Of a stretch of DNA of 64,000 nucleotides, positions 35,536 to 45,594 are shown in pieces. The DNA is taken from assembly GCF_009727155.1 (NCBI RefSeq), contig NZ_WNWM01000002.1, positions 5,952,001-6,016,000 of the forward strand, given 5' to 3'. Origin of the DNA: Pseudoduganella dura (GTDB lineage: Bacteria; Pseudomonadota; Gammaproteobacteria; Burkholderiales; Burkholderiaceae_D). Position numbers and translations under genes: made by a program. A model generated the notes under the pieces. That model was not told the DNA's origin. It ran no database searches and saw only the letters and a program-made list of their open reading frames with translations. Within the stretch, counting starts at the first letter, position 1. Each line of letters starts with the position of its first letter.

Positions 35536-37269
35536 TCAGCCGCCGGCCCGGCCCGGCTCCGCGGCCACCGCAGCCGCGGCCACTTCGACCCGGTCGCGGC
35601 CGGCGCGCTTGGCGGCGTACATCGCCAGGTCCGCCGCCTGCAGCAGCGCTTCGGGGGTATCGCCATGCAGCGGGTACGCCGCCACGCCGAACGATGCCGA
35701 AACGGCCAGCATGTCCTTGTTCACGGTCGGCTTGAGCGCGCGGATTTCCTGCCGCATCCGTTCGGCGCGTGCGGTGGCGATGTCCAGCGGGCATTCGGGC
35801 AGCAGCACCACCATTTCCTCGCCGCCGAAGCGGCAGGCCACGTCGCTGCCGCGCACCGCCCCCTGCAGCACGTGCGCCACGTTACGCAGCAGCAGGTCGC
35901 CGGCTTCGTGGCCGAACGTGTCGTTGACGCGCTTGAAATGGTCGAGGTCGAGCATGATCACGGCCAGCGGCGCGCCGCGCCGCGTGGCGCGGGCGAGCTC
36001 CCGTTTCAGCGTCTCGTCCAGGTAGCGCCGGTTGTAGAGCTGGGTCAGCGGATCGATCACCGACTGGTGACGCAGCGACACGCGCAGCTGCACGTTCGAC
36101 AGCGCCAGGGCCACCTGTTCGCCCAGCTGCAGGATCCAGGTGCGCTCGGCAGCGCCGTCGTCATGGCCCAGCGCCATGCCCTCGGCGGTGATGAAACCGA
36201 TCACATTGCCCTGCGTGACCAGCGGCAGGCAGATGCGCGGAGCGGCCGAGGGTGGCGGCCGGGTGGCGGACTGCACCGCATGGCGGCAGGCCAGCGTGCC
36301 CTCGTCCCCGACGGTGAAATGCTGGGTGCCCTTGCGCAGGGCCCAGCAGTCGAGCGGCTCGACGAATTCGGGATCGCTGGCGCCGCCCCATGTGGCCTTG
36401 CGTTCCAGTACGTCGCGCGAGTGCCGGTACAGGTACATCGAGCCCGACAGGTCGGGCAGCAGCTGGCCGAAATACAGCGCCACGATTTCCGCGCCTTCTT
36501 CCAGCGTTTCGGCCAGTTCGAGCGCATGCAGCATTTCGCCGCCGCGCTGCAGCTGGGCATTGCGCCGCTCGGCCATGTCGGCCGTGATGCGCAGCTGGCG
36601 CGACACGTCGTTGGCCCGTTGCTCCGCCTTGCGGCGCTGCGCCAGCGCGTTGCTGCCGGCCAGCGCCGCGGCGATCAGCAGGACGATGTCGATGCCGGTG
36701 GCGATGCTGGTAACGTTCGCGGCCAGGCTGGAACGCGCGTCGAGCCGCTCGCGCAGTGTCGCGCGATAGGCGGCGTACGCGGTCTCCTGCTCGCCGATCC
36801 GCACCCGCAAGGCATCCATGAACCGCTTGCCGCGGCCGGAATCGACCAGCGCGCGGGCGGCCTCGGCGCCCTGGTCCGCGCGCACGCGGACCACTTCCTT
36901 CATGTAGGCCACCTTGGCGTCGGTCAGCTGCATGATGTCGCGCAGCGCCTGGCGTTCGGCGGCCGATATCGGGTTGGTACCGAGCGTCTTCCTTACCCCG
37001 GGCAGTTCCCTGAGCGCTTCGTGGTAGGGTTCGAGGAACTCCTGGCGGCCGGTGATCACGTACCCGCGCTGCGCCGCCTCCGCGTCGCTCAGGTAGTTGA
37101 GCAGCAGGCCGTACTCGCGTTCCCGCAGGATCGTGGTATCGAGCGCCTTCATGACGCCGGCAACGCGGGTGTTGAGAACGTGGGGCACCAGGGCGATCGC
37201 CGACATCACGGCGATGATGCACGCGGCGGCCAGCTTGAGCTTGGTTTCGACTTTCATGGGCACAGCCAT
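35536..37269 (-). CDS. Diguanylate cyclase with CHASE3, GAF and GGDEF domains
   Basis: The 577-residue membrane protein makes cyclic di-GMP. An N-terminal helix (about residues 11-30) is followed by a CHASE3-like periplasmic domain (YLSDAEAAQRGYVITGRQEFL is diagnostic) and a second helix at about 190-207. A GAF domain at about 240-395 has a Cys/His-containing CWALRKGTQHFTV segment. The GGDEF domain (about 410-560) carries GGEEM as active-site motif, with Met for Phe at the last position. The D-box is DPLTQLYNRRYLDET and the metal site MLDLDHFKRVND. It is convergent with the chemoreceptor. The ATG at 37257 is an alternative start. Confidence 0.88.
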   Translation of the reverse strand: MAVPMKVETKLKLAAACIIAVMSAIALVPHVLNTRVAGVMKALDTTILREREYGLLLNYLSDAEAAQRGYVITGRQEFLEPYHEALRELPGVRKTLGTNPISAAERQALRDIMQLTDAKVAYMKEVVRVRADQGAEAARALVDSGRGKRFMDALRVRIGEQETAYAAYRATLRERLDARSSLAANVTSIATGIDIVLLIAAALAGSNALAQRRKAEQRANDVSRQLRITADMAERRNAQLQRGGEMLHALELAETLEEGAEIVALYFGQLLPDLSGSMYLYRHSRDVLERKATWGGASDPEFVEPLDCWALRKGTQHFTVGDEGTLACRHAVQSATRPPPSAAPRICLPLVTQGNVIGFITAEGMALGHDDGAAERTWILQLGEQVALALSNVQLRVSLRHQSVIDPLTQLYNRRYLDETLKRELARATRRGAPLAVIMLDLDHFKRVNDTFGHEAGDLLLRNVAHVLQGAVRGSDVACRFGGEEMVVLLPECPLDIATARAERMRQEIRALKPTVNKDMLAVSASFGVAAYPLHGDTPEALLQAADLAMYAAKRAGRDRVEVAAAAVAAEPGRAGG

Positions 37270-37329
37270 TATGCCGCTGCCGGGACAGGAAAAGGTTTCA
37301 TTTCTACCAGGAAATGAATCGGTGCCGTT

Positions 37330-39651
37330 TCAGACCTCCCACTGCATTTTCACCGTCAGCGATTTGTTGACGGTATGGGCCGCGCTGGCCCGGTCGCGCG
37401 AATATCCGACCGACAGCGAGCGGCCATGCCGCCACAGGTGCCGGTACAGCAGCGAGCGGTGCGAGCCCCGTTCGGCCCATGGCGCCAGCCCGGACACGCC
37501 ATCGTCGCGCCGCGACGACGACGTGTTCTGCGCCAGCAGGCGCAGCGAATCGGCGGCGGTGAAGTGCAGCATGCCTAGCCAGCGCCAGCCGTTGTCGGCG
37601 AAGGCGGGGCGGCCCAGCGTACCCTGGATCCACGCGCGGTTCACGCGCACGTCCGATTCCATCGCCCAGCCGGCGGCCAGCACGTCGAGCGGAAAGCGCA
37701 AGCCGGCATCGATCACCACGTTGCCGCCGCTGCCTACCCGGTCGGCCTCGGCATCGAGCTGCCTGCCGAGGGTGACCTCGGCCTTCAGCACCGGCATCCA
37801 CGGCAGCGGCGACGAGGCGAAGCCGAAGTGCAGCGCAGGGGTGTCATGCAGCTTGCCGTCGCGGCGTGCGCGCTGCCGGTCGAAACCGAGGTTGGCCCAC
37901 AGGTCCGTCTGCCGGCCCGTGCGGAACCAGATGCCCGGCTGGATCTTGCGTTCGACCACCTGGTTCGCTTGCTGGCCCAGCGCGGCGTCGGACAGCGTGC
38001 GGATCTCGTGCAGGCCCAGGTGCGCCTCCAGTTCGTACAGCTTCAGCGGCGCCGCGCCCGTCGGCACGGTGCGTTCGCCGAGCCGGCGATTGAGGTTGAT
38101 GTCCGTCTTCACCACGCCGGTCTGCGGCACGAAGCCGTTGTCGTTGACGAAGCCGGGGCCGACCGCTTCGAGTTTCAGCTCGTTCCACCAGTGGTCGCTG
38201 ATGTGCACGTAGCGGCCCTGCGCATAACTGCCGCTGCGCACGGGGACGCGCACGGTGGCCGGGGGAACATCCTGCCCGCCGTCACTGAAAGCGACGCTGT
38301 TCTGCGAGTGCATCAGCAGCCACGATGCCTGGTCGCCGCCGGTGCGCCACTGGCCGTCGAACCCGGCGACCGCGTTGCTGCCGGCGTCGCCGTAGTCGCG
38401 CCGGGACACGAACGCCCCCAGCAGGGCGCCGTCGGCGTGCCAGCGGGCGCGTGCCAGGCTGGCCAGCGTGCGGCGGGTCTGTTCGTGTTCGGCCGTTTCA
38501 TACACGCTGCCACGCTGCACCACGCCGCCTTCCTCGTCGCGCAGGCTCATCGCGGTGGCATCGGCGCGGGCATTGCGCCAGGTGCCCCGCAGGCCCCATT
38601 GCGGGCTGGCGATCGTGCGCGAGTAGAAGGCCGAGAGGGGCAGGCCGAGCACGTCGGCGCTCTCCAGGAAGAAGCCGCGCTTTTCCGGCAGGCTCAGGGC
38701 GATGCGGCTGGCGCCGGTGGGCATCGGCTCGTCGATCTCCACCTGCGAGAAATCGGGGTTGAGCGTGGCGTTGAACACCCAGTCGGCACGGGGGCGGGCG
38801 TTGATTTCCAGCCCGGCGCCGGCCTGGTTGCCATGGCGGCGGCCGGCGTCGTCGCGGTCGCGGTTGGCGCGCACGGTCAGCTCCGGCTTCAGTTCGAGGA
38901 AGGCGCGGTCGCGCACGGCCTGCACGGTGCCGCCCATGCCGCCGATCTCCTGCAGCGCATCGATGTAGCTGAGCGAGCCGGTCTTCAACGGCGTGCTGGT
39001 CAGCCGCAGCCCGCCCGCATGGGGCACGCTGCGCTCGACCATCAGGCGCCACGCCTTGCCGTCCTCATACGGAAAGCGCAGGTTCGACATCGGCCAGCGG
39101 ATTTCCATCGTGTAGCCGTCCGGCAGCCGGCGCACGGCCGCGTCGATGGGAAAGTCGGGACCGAGATCGTCCTCGTCCTCGTCGGCGCGGTACATGCCGT
39201 CGGTCAGCACGCCGTGGGTGTTGACGCGCACGAACTGCGCCGCGCGGCCGTGGCCGGTGGGGTCGAGCCAGATGCCGATGTAGTCCTGGTCGTTGGCCAC
39301 CTTGTCGCGGCGCGCCAGCGAACCGCGCAGGTTGCCGGGCGCGTCGTCCCACGCGCGGATGCCGAAGATCAGCGCATCGCCGTCGATCAGCAGGCGCACC
39401 GCGGTGCGCAGGCCGGCCGGGGCGGGCTTGCCGTTTTCAGGCAGGAACTGGTGAAAGGTGCCGAACTCGGGCGCGGCCTGCCACGGCGCCTCGTCCAGGT
39501 TGCCGTCGATCGCGATGCGCTGGTGCCGCTCGAGGAGCAGGGCGGGAAGCGACGCCAGCACCGCGCCTTCGTCGGCATTCACGGCGATCGGCAGGGCAAG
39601 CAGGCAGGCAAGAAAAGAGATATTCCTGGAACGTTTTTTGATGAAACCCAT
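37330..39651 (-). CDS. DUF5916 outer-membrane protein with CBM9-like N-terminal domain
   Basis: The 773-residue protein has a signal peptide (ISFLACLLALPIAVNA, cleavage near residue 26). Residues about 40-230 resemble a carbohydrate-binding module 9-like domain (RIAIDGNLDEAPWQAAPEF). The rest is a long beta-rich region with the DUF5916 motif DFSQVEIDEPM and SLPEKRGFFLESADVL, ending in a strand-like VKMQWEV. The pattern suggests a beta-barrel in the outer membrane. Members occur near peptidase and TonB genes in other bacteria, but no transport partner is here. Confidence 0.78.
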   Translation of the reverse strand: MGFIKKRSRNISFLACLLALPIAVNADEGAVLASLPALLLERHQRIAIDGNLDEAPWQAAPEFGTFHQFLPENGKPAPAGLRTAVRLLIDGDALIFGIRAWDDAPGNLRGSLARRDKVANDQDYIGIWLDPTGHGRAAQFVRVNTHGVLTDGMYRADEDEDDLGPDFPIDAAVRRLPDGYTMEIRWPMSNLRFPYEDGKAWRLMVERSVPHAGGLRLTSTPLKTGSLSYIDALQEIGGMGGTVQAVRDRAFLELKPELTVRANRDRDDAGRRHGNQAGAGLEINARPRADWVFNATLNPDFSQVEIDEPMPTGASRIALSLPEKRGFFLESADVLGLPLSAFYSRTIASPQWGLRGTWRNARADATAMSLRDEEGGVVQRGSVYETAEHEQTRRTLASLARARWHADGALLGAFVSRRDYGDAGSNAVAGFDGQWRTGGDQASWLLMHSQNSVAFSDGGQDVPPATVRVPVRSGSYAQGRYVHISDHWWNELKLEAVGPGFVNDNGFVPQTGVVKTDINLNRRLGERTVPTGAAPLKLYELEAHLGLHEIRTLSDAALGQQANQVVERKIQPGIWFRTGRQTDLWANLGFDRQRARRDGKLHDTPALHFGFASSPLPWMPVLKAEVTLGRQLDAEADRVGSGGNVVIDAGLRFPLDVLAAGWAMESDVRVNRAWIQGTLGRPAFADNGWRWLGMLHFTAADSLRLLAQNTSSSRRDDGVSGLAPWAERGSHRSLLYRHLWRHGRSLSVGYSRDRASAAHTVNKSLTVKMQWEV

Positions 39652-40521
39652 GGACCTGCCGGAAATGAAATCGCGGTAGCGCCGCGCTGGCGAAAGGCGG
39701 CAAGTCTAGCATTGATTATATTTCTGTCAATGCCAATGGTTTTACGGGCGCTGGCATGTCCGCAGGGAGGGATTGCACGTTGTCAATGCCTCGACGCCGG
39801 CGATCGATCCTGCATTCAAATCAGCACGGCGCTTCGGCCGCTGCGAGGAAAATTCATTTTCGTGACATTTCGTGAGTTTTATCCCGAAAAAACGGTAGTA
39901 AAATCTACACGAAATTTTTTCGCCTCACAATACATCGCTTGCGTCGCAATTTCCTATTATCAATAATTTTATTGCGGTTGTCAAAGCCCCGTCGCCATGC
40001 GGCATGGCGACTGGCTTCGACCGGCGCATCGCCGAATCCGGCGCACGAGGGGTTTTAAATAATATGACTCGGATCACCATGCACTTCATCGCCGCCCTGT
40101 TTCCAGACATGCCTCGCCCACTGGTTGCGATTGCGGATTAAGCAGCCGAACTGGCTGAAACGGAACCGTCAGGGTTCGATACGCGGGCAACTCTGACAGA
40201 TTTTCCCTGAATAAACTGCGCTCTGGCTCACTGCCGGACCAATGCCGCCTTTTGGCCGGCGGTGGACTGTTGCAGCGTCCATATTCCATTTTTGTAAAGG
40301 TGGGAACTCGATCGCATCCGGGTATGGCAAATGCGCGCATTCGGGAAAATATATGTTTGCCGTGGTAATTGGATGGTTATCCCGATTTAAAAATTCCTGT
40401 GCAAGGATTATTGCAAAGGAAAGAAATAGCCGAATCAAACAGGTGAATCCGGACGGCAGGAATTTCCGGCGTGTGCGGGAAATTGCGGCTTAACGCATCA
40501 ACGAGTTTTACAGGAGCGCAC
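39652..40521. other. Long non-coding gap before the Rhs gene
   Basis: This 870-bp stretch is clearly richer in A/T than its neighbours and carries no gene I can support. A weak promoter-like pair, TTGCGT and AATAAT with a 17-bp spacer, lies at 39939-39967 on the plus strand, about 555 bp before the Rhs start. No repeat or RNA structure stands out. The long leader and A/T-rich composition are common upstream of horizontally acquired toxin loci. Confidence 0.4.
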
Positions 40522-43500
40522 TTGAACGTCATCCCTCGATATCTGATCGCGCTGGTTTTGGCCGGCGCCATGCTGGCCGCCACCACGGGCGCGGCGCTCG
40601 CCTGTCCCGGCGACGGTGGTCCGACGTGCGGCGCCGACGCGCCGACCGGCCAGGATCCCGGTGCGACCAGTGTCCAGATCGGCGTCGGCAATCCGATCAA
40701 TGTGATGACCGGCAACAAGTACCAGCGCGAAGAGGACATGGCCGCGCTGCCGGGCGTGCTGGGACTGGAGATCGTGCGCCACTACAACAGCGTCCAGAGC
40801 GGCAGCAGCGCGGTGCCGGGACTGCTCGGGCGGGGCTGGAAGCTGTCCTACGAGACCACGCTGGCAATCGGCGCCCGGACGCTGCAGGTGTTTCAGGCCG
40901 ATGGCAGCAGCCTGATCTTCAGCCGCGACCTGGTCAACCCAGCGCGGGCCGTGGCCGAGGATCCGGCCCGGGGCAGCATCGCCGTGCGGCGCACCCGGCA
41001 GGGCGGCGACGAGTATGTGTGGCGCTGGACCGACGGGCGCGAGCTGAGCTTCGACCACCGCGGCAAGCTGGTACAGATCAAGGCCGCCACCGGCGAAATC
41101 CTCAGCCTGCTGTACGACACCAAGGGCTTGCTGGTCAAGGTAACCGACCCGCAGGGGCGCAGCCTGCGGCTGATGTATCCGGAGCGCCGGGAGGCCGCCG
41201 GTGCGCGGTTCCGCGGCGTGCGCGGCATCGACAGCCCGGTCGGCCGCTTCGAGTACGAGCATGGCGATGGGGCCGGGGCTGCAGGGGCGATCGTCGCGGC
41301 CGGCGCCGCGCAGCGCCTGCGCATCGCCAACCTGGTGCGCGTGCGTTACCCGGGCGGCACCGGGGGCCGCCAGTATCACTACGAGGATGCCGCCCACCCG
41401 TCCTTCCTGACCGGCATCAGCATCGCGGCTGCCGCGACCAATGGCAAGCCCGCCATGCGGCGCTACGCCACGTACGGCTACCAGGCGGACGGCAAGGCGA
41501 TCCTGTCGACGCACGCCAACGATATCGACAAGGTGACAGTGCGCTACGACCGGCCCGGCCTCACCACCGTGACCAACGCCGAGGGCGGGCGGACCGTCTA
41601 CCGCTATGCGACGATGGCCGACGATTATCGCCTGCTGGAAGTGCGCGGCGCCGGCTGCGCGCTGTGCGGGCCGCCCAACCAGCGCTACGGCTACGACGAG
41701 CACGGCCGCCTGGTGGAAACGGCGCTGCTCGATGCGCAAGGCGTGCCGCAGCAGATACAGAAGTCCGAGCTGGATCGCTACGGCCGTCCGCTGCGGGTCA
41801 GCCGGATCGATTACGTCAACGGCAAGCCGCAGCCGGCCCAGTTGCAGGTGCGGTACGAATACGCCGCGGGCGGCGTTGCCGGGCCGACGCTGATTGCGCG
41901 CCCGAGCGTGGTCGCCGGCCGCGAAGCGGTGACGCGCATCGTCTACAACGACCGGGGGCAGCCGGCCAGCGTGAGCGTCAGTGGCTGGTCGCCGCGGCCG
42001 GAAGGCATGGGCGCGCCGGTGGCGCTGTCGCGCACTACGCGCTACGACTATCGCGCGATCAATGGCCGGAGCGTGCTGGCGCAGGTCGACGGGCCGCTCC
42101 CCAACGGCAAGTCCGGCAGCCCGGCCGACTCCGACATCACGCGTTTCGAGTACGACGCGGGCGGCCGCCATGTCGAGCGCATCGTCGCTCCCGGCGGCAT
42201 CGTCACCGAAGTGCGCGAGCGCGATGCCGCGCTGCGGGCCGTGGCGATGCGCCGCGCCGGAGGCGATGTCGAGCAGATTGCCATCAATCGCCTGAACTGG
42301 CGCGGGCAGGCCGAAGCGAGCAGCGTGGAAGCGGTGCGCCGCGATGCGGGCCAGGGCGGCAAGCAGACCCGCACGCTGCGCTACGCCTACGACGCCTTCG
42401 GCAATCTGACCGGCGTGACGCAGTCCGGCGGCCTGACCACCACTTTTGTCTACGATGAAGCCGCGCGGCCGGTCGAGCAGGTGCTGCCGGACGGCAGCCG
42501 CATCGCGATGCGGCCGGCCGCCGGCGAACGCAAGCCGGGCGCGCCGGCGCCGGCGGGCATCGAGACCGATCCGTTCGGCCGTCCCGTCGCCTGGCGCGAC
42601 ACGAACGGCGCGCAACTGCTGCAGGCGCAGTGGGGCCCGATGGGAACCGCCGCGCAAGGCGATATTCTCGCGCTGAGCACGCGCAACGCGCAGGCGCAGC
42701 GCCTGGTGGACGACGACGGCCGCGTGGTCGCCATCCGCAACCCCGGCCAGGGCTGGCAAACCGCGCTGTACGACGCGGCCGGCCGCATCGAGGAAAGCAC
42801 CGACCCGCGCGGCGCCCGCCAGCGCGCCACCCGGGATACAGCCGGCCGCCTGCTGCGAATCGAGCGCTTCGCGCCCGGCGCGCGCACGGCCGAACAGGTG
42901 CTGACCTATCGCTACGCCGGCGCTTGGGTGGGCGAGGAAACCATCGCCGACGCCGACGGCACCCGCACCACCGTCACCGAACGCGACGCGCAGGGAAGGG
43001 TCGTGCGCGAAACGCTGCGCATCGCCGCCGCCGGTCCGCTGGCCGCCACGCTGGCGCAAACCGTGGAGATCAGCCAGGCCTGGCGCTACGATGCGCACGG
43101 CCGGGTGGTGGGCAAGACGCTGACCGACAACACCGGCCGCACGCTGGAACTGGCGACCACACTCGACGCGCAGGGCCTGCCGGCGAAGATCGCCACGGTG
43201 GGCATGCTGCCGTCCTGGCTGGGCGGACGCAAGCCGCTGATCGACCGTATCGCCTGGCAGCGGCTGGCCTCCGGCCCGTATGCGACCGAGATCGCGCACG
43301 GCGACGGCAGCGTCGACCGCTTCGAGCGGATCGATACCGGTACGGCGCTGGCCGACGATGACCTGGCCGCGCAGGCCGGGACGGCGGACGGCACGCAACC
43401 CGCGACGCCAGCCGTGCCGGCGGAAACCGGCGGCGATGCCGCCCAGGACCATGCGCCGTTGACCGGCCCGGGCCAGGGGCCGGACATCGCCGGCCTGCCG

Positions 43501-45594
43501 TCGTCCGTGACGACGCCGCAGGGAGAGCAGCGGCTGCGCTGGAACGCCGCCGGGCAGTTGAGCGCGACGCAGCGGGGGAAAGGCAGTAGCCGCTACGTGT
43601 ACGACGCGCGCGGACGCCGCGTGGTCAAGCTGGTCACCGATGCGCAGGGCGCTGTGCAGGCGGCGCTGAGCGTGTACGAGGAACACAGCCTGGTTGCCGA
43701 GGCCGACGCGCAGGGCAAGGCCAGCTTCGCCTACGTACACCTGGGCTGGCGCCCGGTGGCGCAGATCGACCTGCGCGCGGACAGCTGGTGGAAAACCCTG
43801 CAGGCACGCCTGTTCGGGGCGGCGCCGCGCCATCTGCACACCAGCCGCGCGGGCAGGGTGCTGACGATGTCCGAAGGCGGCAAGGTCGTCTGGCAGGATG
43901 CGCCAGCGCGCCGCGATGACGGCGTGCACCAGCCGCTGCGCTACGTGGGCCAGTACCACGATGCCGACAGCGGGCTCGATTACCACGGCGCGCGCTATTT
44001 CGATGCCCGCAGCGGCCGCTTCATCAGCCCCGATCCAGAGGGTGTGGCGGATGCCGTCAACGAGCTGGCCGGCCACCTGCTTCTGGATCTGTATGCTTAT
44101 GCGGGCGGCGAGCCGGAGGATTACTTCGATCCGGATGGTGCGGCGCGGATACGGTATTTTGCGATTACGGCCAAGGCGAATGGCAACTCGATGGGTACGA
44201 ACCCCCAGGGATACGCCAACGCGCGTTGGGCGTTCATCGTTGACGATATCAAGACTGGTTTCGGCACGGACGCATTGGGGAAAAAACGCAATGAATACGC
44301 CCAGAACAAGACTGGCCTGCTGGTCGATATCGATGGCAAGCCTCTCGATGGAGGAAAGTCATTCGCCACATGGAACGGTGCCAGCAACATTCCCGCTCAG
44401 TTCATCTCATCGTACGGAGATAAACTGATCGAACTTCCCGAGTTCACCGTGACCATGAGCGACGATGACGCCACCAAACTGATTGCGAGCTACATACCTG
44501 CCGATGGGCAGGCGTTAGGCGCATGTCCTGACAAGTCGGCACTTCTGCCGCCGATCAAGTTCGGTACGGGAGACGCCGATATCAATGTCGCGAAGGCGGA
44601 TGCGAACGGAGCCACCAAGCAGCGCATTATCCCCTGCGGTGCAGGATCGAAGACGGATATCACGCTGCGCCGTATTGCCAAGTACGAGGCGGCGGCGGAG
44701 GTCAACGAGACTATGAAAATCAACCGGAATTGTTCCGCACACGGTTGCCCGGGCGCTGGATACTATTGCACTGCGACGGAATGCAAGGCTCGGAATCAAC
44801 TCCTCTTCGGTCCTGCCACGGTCGACCTGCCGGTGTATACGCCCTCTTACGGTCGCTCCCAGTTTATCGGTAGCACCCTCGTAGAGGAGTTACTGCTTTC
44901 GTACAACTTGTTCAGCCCCGATGTCAAGACGCAGTTGGGGTTGACCGCGCCGGTGAAAACGGCACTCCAGGATGCCGATGCCAGGGGAAGAAAAGTGGTC
45001 GAATGGTTCGGCAGAATTGCAGCTGCAGGGAACTACGCAGCTGCGGGCCAATCCTGGACCAATCTTTCTCAAGCTGAGCAGACCAAGTTCAAAAATGAAA
45101 CGGGACTAGACAAAGAAGCCTATGTCGACATGGCTCGCCTGAAGACTGTACCCATCATCGTCGGCGGGGATGATTTAACGAAAGACGCCTTACAGGGAAT
45201 CGTTACCACTGCCATTATGGACGATGAAACTGTCAAGTCCCTGTTAATGGGGATTTTCAAAGACTTCGACAAATTTACGATCATGACCCACGCATTGATG
45301 CGTAAGAACCTTGAGGCCGCGCTGCAATACCGACCGAACGCATCTGAAGAATACCTTGCCGCCATGGTCGCGCGTGCACATAATGGCGGCAAATGGGATA
45401 GAACCTATCAACAATTAACTAGCTCTGACCAAAACAAATATGTGAAAAGGTTCTTGGGAAATCCAGGTTACACGGACGAAGGCGATTGGCGATCGCTGCG
45501 CTGCACTGAAAGCCTTGGTCCTTCCACTATCAAGCCTGGCACGAACGGTGTCGGGATAGGCGGCCTCGAATTTAAACCTTTGAAACTGAAATGA
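40522..45594 (+). CDS. Secreted Rhs-repeat protein with a C-terminal variable (probable toxin) domain
   Basis: The 1690-residue protein starts at a TTG preceded by GGAG, 5 bases away. Its N-terminus is a Sec signal peptide (RYLIALVLAGAMLAATTGAALA). A DUF6531-type segment follows (VGNPINVMTGNKYQREEDM), then many YDxxGR-type Rhs repeats through about residue 1130 and the core closing segment SGLDYHGARYFDARSGRF at about 1150, with DPDG at about 1203. The remaining ~480 residues are unlike the core and more A/T-rich in DNA, as expected for a swapped toxin tip. I recognise no named toxin domain; it has a Cys cluster (NCSAHGCPGAGYYC) and a terminal segment ARAHNGGKWDRTYQQLTS. No VgrG or PAAR domain is present, so export is probably through Sec, not T6SS. 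The next gene overlaps the stop (ATGA). Confidence 0.88.
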   Translation: MNVIPRYLIALVLAGAMLAATTGAALACPGDGGPTCGADAPTGQDPGATSVQIGVGNPINVMTGNKYQREEDMAALPGVLGLEIVRHYNSVQSGSSAVPGLLGRGWKLSYETTLAIGARTLQVFQADGSSLIFSRDLVNPARAVAEDPARGSIAVRRTRQGGDEYVWRWTDGRELSFDHRGKLVQIKAATGEILSLLYDTKGLLVKVTDPQGRSLRLMYPERREAAGARFRGVRGIDSPVGRFEYEHGDGAGAAGAIVAAGAAQRLRIANLVRVRYPGGTGGRQYHYEDAAHPSFLTGISIAAAATNGKPAMRRYATYGYQADGKAILSTHANDIDKVTVRYDRPGLTTVTNAEGGRTVYRYATMADDYRLLEVRGAGCALCGPPNQRYGYDEHGRLVETALLDAQGVPQQIQKSELDRYGRPLRVSRIDYVNGKPQPAQLQVRYEYAAGGVAGPTLIARPSVVAGREAVTRIVYNDRGQPASVSVSGWSPRPEGMGAPVALSRTTRYDYRAINGRSVLAQVDGPLPNGKSGSPADSDITRFEYDAGGRHVERIVAPGGIVTEVRERDAALRAVAMRRAGGDVEQIAINRLNWRGQAEASSVEAVRRDAGQGGKQTRTLRYAYDAFGNLTGVTQSGGLTTTFVYDEAARPVEQVLPDGSRIAMRPAAGERKPGAPAPAGIETDPFGRPVAWRDTNGAQLLQAQWGPMGTAAQGDILALSTRNAQAQRLVDDDGRVVAIRNPGQGWQTALYDAAGRIEESTDPRGARQRATRDTAGRLLRIERFAPGARTAEQVLTYRYAGAWVGEETIADADGTRTTVTERDAQGRVVRETLRIAAAGPLAATLAQTVEISQAWRYDAHGRVVGKTLTDNTGRTLELATTLDAQGLPAKIATVGMLPSWLGGRKPLIDRIAWQRLASGPYATEIAHGDGSVDRFERIDTGTALADDDLAAQAGTADGTQPATPAVPAETGGDAAQDHAPLTGPGQGPDIAGLPSSVTTPQGEQRLRWNAAGQLSATQRGKGSSRYVYDARGRRVVKLVTDAQGAVQAALSVYEEHSLVAEADAQGKASFAYVHLGWRPVAQIDLRADSWWKTLQARLFGAAPRHLHTSRAGRVLTMSEGGKVVWQDAPARRDDGVHQPLRYVGQYHDADSGLDYHGARYFDARSGRFISPDPEGVADAVNELAGHLLLDLYAYAGGEPEDYFDPDGAARIRYFAITAKANGNSMGTNPQGYANARWAFIVDDIKTGFGTDALGKKRNEYAQNKTGLLVDIDGKPLDGGKSFATWNGASNIPAQFISSYGDKLIELPEFTVTMSDDDATKLIASYIPADGQALGACPDKSALLPPIKFGTGDADINVAKADANGATKQRIIPCGAGSKTDITLRRIAKYEAAAEVNETMKINRNCSAHGCPGAGYYCTATECKARNQLLFGPATVDLPVYTPSYGRSQFIGSTLVEELLLSYNLFSPDVKTQLGLTAPVKTALQDADARGRKVVEWFGRIAAAGNYAAAGQSWTNLSQAEQTKFKNETGLDKEAYVDMARLKTVPIIVGGDDLTKDALQGIVTTAIMDDETVKSLLMGIFKDFDKFTIMTHALMRKNLEAALQYRPNASEEYLAAMVARAHNGGKWDRTYQQLTSSDQNKYVKRFLGNPGYTDEGDWRSLRCTESLGPSTIKPGTNGVGIGGLEFKPLKLK

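Noticed and set aside
41000..44000. A tandem DNA repeat array within the Rhs gene
   Set aside because: The periodicity comes from the protein-level YDxxGR repeats and the DNA copies are highly diverged.
40498..44076. 1192-residue open frame opposite the Rhs core
   Set aside because: It is an antisense shadow; the plus strand has YD-repeat sequence throughout and a correct start signal.
40522..45594. T6SS-delivered Rhs effector
   Set aside because: There is a Sec signal peptide, no PAAR or VgrG domain and no T6SS gene in the window, so T6SS delivery is not supported.
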